From Chromera velia (lineage: Eukaryota; Sar; Chromeraceae), in assembly GCA_018398765.1 (NCBI GenBank), contig JAHBMJ010001877.1, forward strand, positions 1 through 22,500: a stretch of DNA of 22,500 nucleotides. The letters run 5' to 3'. The first letter of the stretch is position 1. Each line of letters starts with the position of its first letter. Positions 9,232-18,390 of the stretch are shown piece by piece. The notes under the pieces are model-generated. The model did not search any database, was not told the origin of the DNA, and worked only from the letters and a program-made list of their open reading frames with translations. The translations under genes and the position numbers were made by a program.

Positions 9232-10387
9232 TCAAACAATCAACTTGCATGCTTGTACAGTAGACAAATGACGGCCTTTCTCCTTTTGAATGGCTTCGAT
9301 GTATAAAGGAACTTTCTGTGCCATTGCTTTAATCATGCCAGGGCCTTTTCTACCAGGCTTGAAGACGTTAAACTTAGTACTTCTCGTGTGCGTTTAGCAA
9401 TGCCTCCCACAGGGCATCCTTGCTTGGATATTCTTTCATCCCCTCTTGGTACACTTCGGTGTTCAGCAGCCCCCAGTATTTCTCAATCACATTTGCCAAC
9501 CAGAGCTTCGGTGGAAGAGAACGGAGTTTGATCTTCTTTTCAGCCGTAAAAGTCCGTACCCGAAGTGTTGTATGACTACTGTCTAAATCATGAAGAACGT
9601 TCTTTGTAGTAAGGTGAGCACATGGCATGTGCTCTACCATAGCAGGCAGTAGATACTCCTGAAAGAAGGTCAAGTACCGATCATCATTCACCCGGCTCTC
9701 GAACTTGTATGGTTTTGTTGCCCCCCACTTGGAGATGGCAGCATAGATTGTGAAACCTGTATCTGGGGTGTTCATTTTCTTGTGATGTTTGTAGAGTTTC
9801 TCCATATGGTATACAGGAGCGCCTGTAGGGTACTTCAGCTTTGAGTAGTAAATAACTTGGGTCGGAAAAGCCCCCTTCTGACAGAAAAAGGTTTCGTCGA
9901 TGAACTAACAAGAGAGGAAATAGTTGAACAACGCTTCTGTTTCCACCCTTCCAAACTCATTTTGAATATCAGTGATCTATTTCACTTGGCCTTCCATCTG
10001 TTCCAGTTTCAAGAGAGGCTGTGTGTTTGTCTTTGTCTTCCCAACCATCTCTTTATTCTTCTTCAACAGAGTACGGATCTGCTTCACTATGATTTTAATG
10101 TTTTTTTGCTCCCACCACAGACTGATTTGGCTTTTCTGGACAAGACCGACTGCATCAGACTCTATCCATTCCAGAAACGCCTTCACAAGATCCTCTAGCA
10201 GTATTGAAGGCTTGTCTGGGTTGTCCTGTCTTCGATCATGATCATCATCAGACCCATGGTTGTACCTCCACTGACAAGTACTCTTTGGTCATTTAAGCAA
10301 CCAAGCAATGTCATCATAGCTCCATTTTTTCACATCTCTTAATTTCTGAATCAACTTGGTTCCATTGACAGCTTAATACTCAGTCAT
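9232..10387 (-). pseudogene. Tc1/mariner-like DD34E transposase, copy A
   Basis: A single frame runs from codon 1 at 10387 to the stop at 9374 (338 codons, close to the usual Tc1 length). The N-terminal helix-turn-helix (WSYDDIAWLL, then PKSTCQWRYN) is followed by a basic linker. The first catalytic Asp is in FIDETFF (about residue 164), the second in HDLDSSH (about 267) and the Glu in NVIEKYW (about 302), giving exactly 34 residues between the last two. In-frame stops are TAA close to the start, TGA after WLLK, TAG at 9979-9977 after GQVK, and TAG at 9907-9905 just before FIDE, where copy B has Trp. A plausible C-terminal tail (VFKPGRKGPGMIKAMAQKV) continues in another frame to 9232, which implies a shared frameshift near 9374. 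Transposases of this family cut and paste at TA; this copy is inactive. Confidence 0.88.
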
Positions 10388-10504
10388 ACCAATGAAGCGT
10401 CTTGGTTTTAACTTTGATTTGCAATGCTTATTTTCTCTCACCTCGACCTCTCTTATGAGAAATTAACCAAACAACAGTTAACACATACATTTTGAGAAAA
10501 TTGA

Positions 10505-10553
10505 CTTTTAAGGTTTAGGGTTACCAAATTTTAGTAAACCTAAACTCTAAAAG
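10505..10553. repeat. Second copy of the inter-unit palindrome
   Basis: This is exactly 1472 bp to the right of the palindrome at 9033-9081, with the variant GGTTTAGGGTTACC in its left half. Together the two palindromes bracket one complete unit. Confidence 0.75.
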
Positions 10554-10703
10554 TAAATTATTTATTGATGAGAGCGAGATGAGACAAAAATAATACTATA
10601 GGAAGACTTAGGGCTGTAATATCTATAATTTTATGAATTATTTCAAAAAGCGATAATTTCTTAAAAAATAACCTAAAATTAGCCTTATATAATGCTTAAG
10701 TGT

Positions 10704-11859
10704 TCAAACAATCAACTTGCGTGCTTGTACAGTAGACAAATGACGGCCTTTTTCCTTTTGAATAGCTTTGATGTATAAAGGAACTTTCTGTGCCATTGCT
10801 TTAACCATGCTAGGGCCTTTTCTACGAGGCTTGAAGACGTTAAACTTAGTACTTCTCGTGTGCGTTTAGCAATGCCTCCCACAGGGCATCCTTGCTTGGA
10901 TATTCTTTCATCCCCTCTTGGTACACTTCAGTGTTCAGCAGCCCCCAGTATTTCTCAATCACATTTGCCAGCCAGAGCTTTGGTGGAAGAGAACGGAGTT
11001 TGATCTTCTTTTTAGCCGTAAAAGTCCGTACCCGAAGTGTTGTATGACTACTGTCTAAATCATGAAGAACGTTCTTTGTAGTAAGGTGAGCACATGGCAT
11101 GTGCTCTACCATAGCAGGCAGTAGATACTCCTGAAAGAAGGTCAAGTACCGATCACCATTCAACCGGCCCTCAAACTTGTATAGTTTTGTTGTCCCCCAC
11201 TTGGAGATGGCAGCACAGATTGTGAAACCTGTATCTGGGGTGTTCGTTTTCTTGTGATGTTTCTAGGGTTTCTCCATATGGCATGCAGGAGTGCCTGTAG
11301 GGTACTTCACCTTTGAGTAGTAAACAACTTGGGTCGGAAAAGCCCCCTTCTGACAGAAGAAGGTTTTGTCAATGAACCAACAGGAGAGGAAATAGTTGAA
11401 CAACGCTTCTGTCTCCGCCCCTCCAAATTCATTTTGAATATCAGTGATCTATTTTACTTGGCCTTCCATCTGTTCCAGTTTCAAGAGAGGCTGTGTATTT
11501 GTCTTTGTCTTCCCAACCATCTCTTTATTCTTCTTCAATAGAGTACGGATCTGCTTCACTGTGATTTTAATGTTTTTTTGCTCCCACCACAGACTGATTT
11601 AGCTTTTCTGGACAAGACCGACTGAATCAGACTCCATCCATTCCAGAAACGCCTTCACAAGATCCTCTGGCAGTGTTGAAGGCTTGCCTGGGTTGTTTTG
11701 TCTTCGATCATGATCATCATCAGACCCATGGTTGTACCTCCACTAACAAGTACTCTTTGGTCATTCAAGTAACCAAGCAATGTCATCATAGCTCCACTTT
11801 TTCACCTCTCTTAATTTCTGAATCAACTTGGTTCCATTGACAGCTCGATACTCAGTCAT
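10704..11859 (-). pseudogene. Tc1/mariner-like DD34E transposase, copy B
   Basis: This copy keeps a normal start (ATG at 11859-11857, MTEYRAVNGTK) and the same frame to the stop at 10846. It has Trp before FID, where copy A has a stop, but reads FIDKTFF. Its stops are TGA at 11763-11761 and TAG at 11451-11449 (both shared with copy A), TAA in the KS-ISLWW stretch where copy A has CAA, and TAG at 11265-11263 where copy A has TAC. The DD34E pair (HDLDSSH, NVIEKYW) is intact. The C-terminal tail continues out of frame to 10704. The unit is cut at 11871, so its 5' terminus is missing. Confidence 0.88.
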
Positions 11860-11909
11860 ACCGATGAAGCGCCCTAATTCAAGTATTTTTTAGATTCGAA
11901 CTTGACTTT

Positions 11910-12180
11910 TTAATCCAAACTTTTTAGGTGTTTTCGAAACAACATTTCATATTTTAAATTTATGTTTAGATATCTTTGAAATTTTATCAAACAGATTTTT
12001 AATTTTTCAGGTTTGTTTGAAACAAAATTTTATTCTTTAAATTTATGTTTATAAATATGTTTAAAATTTTATTAAACAGATTTTTAACTTTTCAAGTCTG
12101 TTTGAAACAAAATTTTTTATATTTCAAATTTACGTTTAAATATATGTTTAATATTTTATCAAACACATATCAAACATATT
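11910..12180. repeat. AT-rich tandem repeat, about 85-bp unit, three copies
   Basis: ACAGATTTTTAA recurs 85 bp apart (11991 and 12076), each followed by TTTTCA, GTTTGAAACAAAATTTT and a run ending TTTATnAAACA. An older third unit precedes them from about 11910 (TTTTCGAAACAACATTT). It begins directly after the transposon array. Confidence 0.8.
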
Positions 12181-12270
12181 TTTATGTTTTAGTACATAAC
12201 TGAAATAAAGTGAAACATAAATCTTATCCTACGATATCCTATCCACGTAAAATTATAATACTATAATAAA

Positions 12271-12492
12271 CTAGGCCTATCACAGAGAAAAAAAAAATAA
12301 TTAAAGCCAATTCTCGCTTAATTTTTTTTTTTTAGGCAGTGGACATAGCAAACAACTGTTATTTAGGTATTGCATATGTGTTGTTTGAGTGTTGCACAAC
12401 TATTATCAACTGTTGCTTTGGTGTTGCACAAAAAATAAAAAAATAATTTAAGCAACTTTTCAGTTTTTTTTTTTTTACTGTGCTACGCCTAG
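12271..12492. mobile_element. Possible MITE-like element of 222 bp
   Basis: CTAGGCCTATCACAG (12271-12285) is followed by an A tract. The other end is a T tract followed by CTGTGCTACGCCTAG (12478-12492), an inverted repeat matching at 13 of 15 positions. ATAATA occurs just outside both ends (2 bp away on the left, adjacent on the right) and could be a target duplication. The inside has no coding capacity, only TTGCACAA-type repeats. Chance is not excluded in such AT-rich DNA. Confidence 0.4.
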
Positions 12493-13190
12493 ATAATATA
12501 CAACAACATGAGTAATAAAATAATTTTATACAATTTTAATAGCAATTTTATAACAAGATTTTAAACGTAGCATAGTAAGCCTATGTATAGTAACAAAATT
12601 TTAATTTTTATATCAATTTATTTTTGAATTTGTCTTGAGCGATAAATGCATTTACATGTGTGTCAATCAAAACCAATCAAAACATTTCTGTTATATTTGT
12701 AACTCTAGCTAGAGCTCTTTAATTCTAATGGCTATTGATAGCATACATGCACACTGTGGTACCCCTGTAACGTATACCTGGTCTAGGCAGTAAAAGGTCT
12801 GTCAGTCGGAAAGACCGTCGCTGTTTGTGTTTCCAGCATCTGGCTTACTATCAGTCTGATCTCATGCTCTCACACAACAGACAACAGAAACGCGACTGAT
12901 GATTTATGTGGCTAAAATGCATGCAACGACGCGCGTGCTCCCTTTCAACCTCGGTCCTGTAACACACGCACATGCACTGACTCTCGCATCATCGCGGCGG
13001 CAACACTGATTGCGGCGGCCGGTTGAGGCGCTCGCATCCGCTCGCCCCTCAACCCACACTCACGTCACATAGTTATTGGCAACCCCTAGCTGCTATGCGG
13101 TGCTTCCCGTAAAATTGAAGACGTTGATTGGCCTGCAATGATATAAAAAGAAACGCACTTCGATCGAAATATGTTGTATGTGTATATATT
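12493..13190. other. Intergenic stretch; weak promoter-like motifs at its right end
   Basis: AT-rich to about 12720, then of more balanced composition. No gene was seen. ATTGG (13127-13131, CCAAT box reversed) and TATAAAAAG (13142-13150) lie close together but no coding exon follows, only a polypyrimidine tract. The motifs are recorded but not interpreted. Confidence 0.4.
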
Positions 13191-13193
13191 TTT

Positions 13194-13603
13194 TTTTCCG
13201 GTTTTTGCTTGTTCTATTCTCCCTTCCTTCCCTATTTCCTCCCATCTCTAAAATCCCCTCCCTCCTCTTCTCTCTTACTTCCCGCCTTTCTCCCTCACTC
13301 AATTTTACGGTTTTTCCTCCTCTGAGACCTTGAGAAGCTCCCTGCACATTCCTCTCTTGGAAGCCCTCCGTCCCTACTTTCTTTCTTTCCCTCTTTTCTT
13401 ACATTCTCTTCCCTTTTATTTTTAAGAGCTTCCTTCCTTTCTCTTTTCGTTTCATCCTTTCTTTCCTTTCCTTTCCTTTCCTTCGATTCCCTTTCTATCT
13501 TTCTGCCTTCCTCCTACCCTCCCTTTCTATCTTTCTTTCTTTCTTTCTTTTTTTCTTTGTTCTTTCCTTCTATCTTTCCTTTCTCCTTTCTTTCCTACCT
13601 TCG

Positions 13604-13643
<40 letters not shown>

Positions 13644-13695
13644 TTTTTCTTTCTTTCTTTCTTTCTTTCTTTTTTTCTTTCTTTGTTTCTTTTTT

Positions 13696-13727
<32 letters not shown>

Positions 13728-13827
13728 TTTTTCTTCCTTTCTTCCTTTCTTCCTTCATTTTTTCCTTTCTTCCTCTCCCTCTCCCTCTTCCTCTCCCCCT
13801 CCCTCTCCCTCTCCCTCTCCCTCTCCC

Positions 13828-13863
<36 letters not shown>

Positions 13864-13867
13864 TTTT

Positions 13868-13909
<42 letters not shown>

Positions 13910-13973
13910 TTTCTTTCTTTTTAAGATTTTTTTTCTTTGTTTCTTTCTTTCTGTCTGCCTGTCTGTCTTTTTT

Positions 13974-14005
<32 letters not shown>

Positions 14006-14010
14006 TCGTT
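13194..14010. repeat. Polypyrimidine tract with (CTTT)n and (CCCTCT)n microsatellites
   Basis: About 800 bases of the plus strand are almost pure C/T. (CTTT)n runs lie near 13605-13736, 13829-13912 and 13970-14009, a CCCTCT-type run near 13773-13832, and degenerate CT text fills the rest. The frames over it (poly-F/L/S on plus, poly-K/E/R on minus) are low complexity. Confidence 0.95.
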
Positions 14011-14069
14011 CATGCATGTCATGCGTGCATGCATACCGAAATCACGGGGCTCGGTAAGTCAATAATACA

Positions 14070-14215
14070 TAATGTTACTTGCCGTAAACCGTGGCGTGCG
14101 TCCATATAATATTATTTATCGTAAGCTGGCATGCGTCAATGTGATGTTACTTGCCGTATAGACTGGCGTGCGTCAATGATGTTACTTGCTGTATTGACCT
14201 GCGCGTGCATCAATG
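14070..14215 (+). repeat. Degenerate tandem repeat of about 35 bp, four units
   Basis: ATGTTACTTGCCGTA followed by GGCGTGCGTCAATG recurs with changes starting near 14072, 14110, 14142 and 14177. It follows directly after the polypyrimidine tract. No coding potential. Confidence 0.75.
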
Positions 14216-14250
14216 ATCAATGTAATATCGATACGTACTATTATTAAATA

Positions 14251-14281
<31 letters not shown>

Positions 14282-14762
14282 GTAATGTAATATGGCTAAT
14301 TAGCATGCATACATTCGCTTATTGATGTCTAGAATGCTTTGCCATCTAATTCTTTCTTGGCTTCTCTACTCCCTCCACATGCCTAAAGTCTGACATACTG
14401 GTGGCCGTGGCAGCCAAATCGTTTGAGCAGCTGGGCACCATCACTTTACTGGATGCAGCTGTGTGTACGTGCATCCATGCTTATATTTTGTACCTGTGTT
14501 TGCTTGTCTCTGTGCCTGTATTTTGTACTGATGTGTGCGTGTGTCCGTGGTTATGTGTGTATATCTGTGTGTGAGTCTATGTCTTTCTCCGTGCGTGTGT
14601 GTGTTCTCGCAGAACTCATGTTGAGCCCTCTGCTCATGCTGTCTAAACCTGGAAAATGACTGCATGGGCTGACCCTGGGCAGCCCTCTCAGGCTGCCTGG
14701 GGCCTTACTTTCGAACTTCCCTAGGCGGTCCACACACGCTGGTTAATGTCATGGGTACATCC
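14282..14762. other. Intergenic, with a weak exon-like segment
   Basis: The frame at 14393-14455 reads DILVAVAAKSFEQLGTITLL, which looks protein-like and is followed by GT-rich DNA. No consistent acceptor, donor or partner exon could be built. TG-rich repeats fill 14455-14610. A GGGCAGCC/GGCTGCC hairpin lies near 14673-14703. Confidence 0.3.
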
Positions 14763-14941
14763 ACATGATGTCGACGCTATTTCGACATCATGTCGAGCGC
14801 GGCGCCGCAATGTCGAACGCATTTCGACATTATGATGTCCGATTTGTGACCATGATGTCCGATGCCTTTTCAACATGATGTCACGTCTGTCAGAACAGAC
14901 GTCAAAGTCTCTCGACTTCATGTCATCACATATTAATATGT
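14763..14941. repeat. Cluster of short perfect palindromes built on GACATCATGTCGA-like words
   Basis: Stems are 14763-14774 with 14782-14793 (12 bp perfect, 7-base loop), 14809-14817 with 14823-14831 (9 bp, 5-base loop) and 14883-14890 with 14895-14902 (8 bp, 4-base loop). Uninterrupted palindromes lie at 14799-14808 (GCGGCGCCGC) and 14928-14941 (ACATATTAATATGT). The word CATGATGTC or its complement recurs throughout. The cluster lies 70 bp upstream of the plus-strand coding block at 15014. Confidence 0.8.
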
Positions 14942-15538
14942 CAAAGACACTGTGACATCATGTTCACGATTGAAAGACATGCAGACAACTAGCTGAGAAA
15001 CAGACGATCAAACATGGATGCAGACTTTCAAATTGAGTTTGATGCCGCAAACTTGTCGGCCTGCTTTGCAATTCCATTTAGGAGTGATAGACGGACTGCA
15101 GCTTCCAGAGGAGAAGTCCCAAAGGATAAAATTTGGGGCTGGCAGAACAATTCAAGAAAAGAGCGAAATTTCAAGACGTTGTAGTTATATAAACGGATTC
15201 GATAAGCCGTTTTTGACGAGAGGAAAGCTCAGTCTGAATACCAGAAGTACGTTGTGACATTCAATATTGTCTCGTCGAACAAGGTCTCTTTGCGAGCCCT
15301 TGAATCGGCCCTTCGACCCAGCAATTCTGTCCTCCGAAATCCTTTTGTTGACAGGCACATGTCAGAGGTGTTCCCCAAAGCCGATCTCAAGCGACTGCGG
15401 AAGTCGCGATTTTCAGGGCTGTGCCAGCAGACATATGTAAAACTTATCGATGAATACACCAGCCATGCGATTGAAGAAGGAGGCTGGAAACTTTTCTCAG
15501 AGCAACGCCTCTCTTCTCCGACTTACGTGGTCCGAAAG

Positions 15539-15649
15539 GTATGTGCTCATCCCTTCCCCAGACATTCACAGTCCTTTTGCTTCGAAAGCACGCGCCCGTC
15601 TACATATACATATATACGCATATATGTATACATGCATATTCATTTGCAG
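15539..15649 (+). other. Intron 1 of the unrecognised plus-strand gene
   Basis: GTATGT donor after VVRK and CATTTGCAG acceptor before VLVDVQDSDGNG; 111 nt, phase 0. It contains a TATATA/CATA-rich stretch. Its length is divisible by three and it has no stop in frame, so retention would go unnoticed in a naive reading. Confidence 0.75.
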
Positions 15650-16348
15650 GTACTCGTCGATGTACAAGACAGCGACGGCAACGGACAGAAGGCGGAAGTG
15701 CAGCTGTGTTATATGTAGAAGGTGCTCCCTTGAGTGTAGAGAAAGGACATGACAAGGGTTGAAGCGTATGTGGAGAACCTCATCCAGTTCAGAAAAAAGA
15801 AGCGGGAGGGAGTTTGTCTGCGCAGATCTGGAGGGACTTTGTTTCTAGAAATGTTGAATTTCGAGAGGCTGCGGGGCGGCCTTGCCTTCTCCCCTCTCGG
15901 ATGTCCGCTGAGGCCCCTCAAACAAGATCCAATCTTCGCAGACAAATTGTTTGAGCAACCAAAATTGGACTTTTTTTTCTGGGAAGATGGCTCTTCATAC
16001 GGGAGGACCAGCCTAGGGCAGCATGAAACAACTTGCGTTGGGTGGTTGGGGGATAAGGAGATGGGGTTTCTTGCGCGTGGCTTCACTGCTGTGACACCAA
16101 TTTACCTCTGCAGAGGAGGTAAGGAGAAAGCTGTGGGGATGCACATGGCGCCTCATCTAGCGCAGGTGATCAAGGAGATGCTCACGCAGTCGGTCTGGTC
16201 AGTCTGTCTGAATTCTTAAGTGATCTGCCCTTGTGATCATCCCTTCTCCAGAGCACACTGGGTTATTAAAGCAACTCACTCACTCCATTCACTTCATCCA
16301 TGCACTCTATTCACTCCATTCACTTACTCCATTAACTTGTCACTACCC

Positions 16349-16731
16349 TGCACAATCTGTTCGTTCTGCCTGCCTGATTGCCTTGCACAATCCGTTCGTT
16401 CTGCTTGCCTGATTGCCTTGCACAATCTGTTCGTTCTTCCTGCCTGATTGCTTTGCAAAATCTGTTTGTTCTGCCTGCTTGATTGCCTTGCACAATCCGT
16501 TCGTTCTGCCTGCCTGATTGCTTTGCAAAATCTGTTCGTTCTGCCTGCCTGATTGCCTTGCACAATCTGTTTGTTCTGCCTGCTTAATTGCCTTGCACAA
16601 TCTGTTTGTTCTTCCTGCCTGATGGGTTTGCACAATCCGTTCGTTCTGCCTGCCTGATTGCTTTGCAAAATCTGTTCGTTCTGCCTGCCTGATTGCCTTG
16701 CACAATCTGTTCGTTGCCTGACTGCCTTTCA
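16349..16731 (+). repeat. 35-bp satellite array in intron 2 of the plus-strand gene, about 11 units
   Basis: The unit begins CACAATCTGTTCGTTCTGCC and continues TGCCTGATTGCCTTG (35 bp). It lies wholly within the 580-nt intron 16198-16777 (GTCAGT ... TTCTGCAG). The complementary strand is open in several frames only because the unit lacks stop triplets. It is the same family as the array at 21394-21973. A looser ATTCACTCC-type repeat precedes it at about 16270-16340. Confidence 0.95.
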
Positions 16732-17796
16732 AATTTCGGCCTTCCTCTCCGCCTCTCTGTCTGTCTCTTTTCTGCAGGCTTCCTAGCAACCAGAAGAGGA
16801 GCTACAATTTGCGGGTCAAGATCAACAGAGAGCTCTTCTATGTTACGGACGACAAGCAGCTCCGTGCTGCGTTGGGAATTGCGGGGGGGCCCTTATCCCT
16901 AATGAGACACGCCATCTGGCTTGTGCCTGCAAACGTATGGCACAGACTCATACACTGTGAAGAGGGAAGGGTGAGGACGCTTGAAGGAGACGAAGACCGT
17001 CTGCATCTGCTGCTTGCACATCTGTTAGGGCAGGCATTGAAAAGCGATGGAGAGGTGAAAGCCGCCTCCACCCTCAATGGGGTGGCATCTTCTTTGAGGA
17101 GACAAAAGGTTTTTGGTGTGGCGGAATTTCCCTCATATCTTCGACGAATTGAGAAGGAGCTCCATTCCGCACTCTTAAACATCAGTATCAGCATCTTTCC
17201 AGGGCTTATGCACGGGTGTAAGACTGTTGACCGTCTGTCTTTGAACTCTTCTCTCCGAATGGCATTTGCGGGGGTGGATTTTACTGAGCTCGCCGAGAAT
17301 TTGACCAAAGTTCTTAAGCGGGAGATAGACAGAGACGGGGTTTTGAGTCGGTTGAGGGGTGAGAAAGGTCTCCGAGTTGTGTCACGCGCCGCCACCCTTG
17401 CAACGGTGGTGGACAGTTTTACTGAGGTCTGCGCAGATGCTGTCCCGAGCAATGTGCAAATTGTCGTCGCATTGTCGTCCCGGATGAGGAGAATGATGTA
17501 TTGTCGCAGGCCATGGTCCCTCGTTTCTGCCCTTGATACCTCTGTAGCCACCCAACTTATGGTTGGACTTCTGTACCTAACACAGCCACAGACAGCCGAT
17601 GGACGTTCACATCTTGTGAACATGCTCATGTTAGCAGATTTCCATCTGAAGAAAAGATACCCTTTATTCATGTTGGATGAAGGAAGAGCAGAGCAGTTGC
17701 TTAGTAAAGACATTGCTCACCGCACAAAGCTAACCAATCGAAGAGATGGTGTATTGTCAAAAGCTCAAGGAAGACACTTCTTCTAGCAGGGGACCC

Positions 17797-17798
<2 letters not shown>

Positions 17799-17830
<32 letters not shown>
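17799..17830 (+). repeat. (CAG)10 trinucleotide repeat in coding context
   Basis: Ten CAG units. In the frame of the surrounding exon they read GCA, giving poly-Ala, just after the TAG at 17784. Confidence 0.9.
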
Positions 17831-18390
17831 GCCTACAGAGAAAAACACCCAGTTTGGTGCCCAGTCGAATGAATTGCCTTCTCGGTTTCTCGGGTCTCAC
17901 GAAGATCCCGGCATGTATGATATACATTCTTGCGTCTTCGACCCCCAAAGATGTCAGTGGATGGGCAAGGGAGAGAGGCCAGCAGATCAAAACAAGCATA
18001 CACACACTGATGCAGAAGTGTTATGCTCAGCCCTTCTGCACCGTGTGCTATTTTTGGATGGTTTGTTAAGTCTTAGACAATACGGCCTGGAAAGTGCAGT
18101 TAAGTATTTGTATGCAACAAAGGAGAGGGCCTCACCATTTCTGAAAAAACTGCTTGCAGTGAGAATTAATTTTGCGGGACGGGAGGGAGGGAAGTGTCGT
18201 CATCTCAAAATTTGCTCCTGCAGACATGGCGAAGGTGGTGCTGCGACTAGGGAGATTTGAGATTTCTGCCCTCCCCCCTCTTTCTGATTTTCTTTGTTTA
18301 TCAGATCGCTGCAGATCTCCTGTTTCATCCTTCTCAGCCCCCTCCTCTATTCTTCCTGTCGACACAAGGGGGTTGAGTTGGCATAAAGAG

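Larger units (their letters stand above)
8701..11871. repeat. Tandem array of a 1472-bp Tc1/mariner-like unit, 2.15 copies
   Basis: The motif AGAAACGCCTTCACAAGATC recurs at 8701, 10173 and 11645, exactly 1472 bp apart each time. Similarity runs continuously from 8701 until it breaks after 11871. Both outer limits fall at arbitrary points: the left one cuts a transposase after about 72 codons, and the right one ends just above the transposase start. Copies differ by scattered substitutions with very few indels, so the duplication is not recent but the spacing is perfectly kept. Confidence 0.95.
15014..18376 (+). pseudogene. Unrecognised multi-exon gene, coding but interrupted by stops
   Basis: Proposed exons are 15014-15538, 15650-16197, 16778-18158 and 18305-18376. 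Donors are GTATGT, GTCAGT and GTGAGA; acceptors are TTTGCAG, TTCTGCAG and TTTATCAG. Joins preserve frame, and the second gives Trp across the junction (SVW-LPSN). The start is ATG at 15014 (MDADFQIEFDAANLSACF). The longest clean stretch is 16778-17783 (about 335 codons; KINRELFYVTDDKQLRAALG onward), ordinary globular sequence with no membrane segment or signal peptide. In-frame stops are TAG 15182, TAA 15203 and TAG 17784. Between about 15690 and 15765 the frame slips and returns (LYVEGAPLSVEKGHD reads in another frame). A (GCA)10 run after 17799 gives poly-Ala. The final exon ends at TGA 18374. I do not recognise the family. Either decay or unmodelled small introns (for example 17751-17789) explain the stops. 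Confidence 0.6.

Noticed and set aside
9857-10198. 113-codon plus-strand open frame and its twin at 11329-11541
   Set aside because: Both lie antisense to the transposase N-terminal region, and the sense strand carries the recognisable helix-turn-helix and FIDE motifs.
13557-14057. Open frames of poly-F/L/S (plus) and poly-K/E/R (minus)
   Set aside because: They arise from the CTTT and CCCTCT microsatellites and have no non-repetitive coding content.
14393-14662. Possible two-exon gene (DILVAVAAKSFEQLG ... LMLSPLLMLSKPGK)
   Set aside because: No pair of splice sites keeps the frame convincingly and the second part is very short; only noted as exon-like.
16324-16789. Minus-strand open frames over the intron array (QAGRTNRLCKAIRQAER-type text)
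   Set aside because: Same cause: a 35-bp repeat free of stop triplets. The frame rotates through the unit, so no stable protein repeat is encoded.
16838-17713. 291-codon minus-strand open frame
   Set aside because: Fully antisense to the 325-codon plus-strand exon, which has a good acceptor and continues in frame; the minus reading is Ser/Arg/Thr-rich as expected for a shadow.
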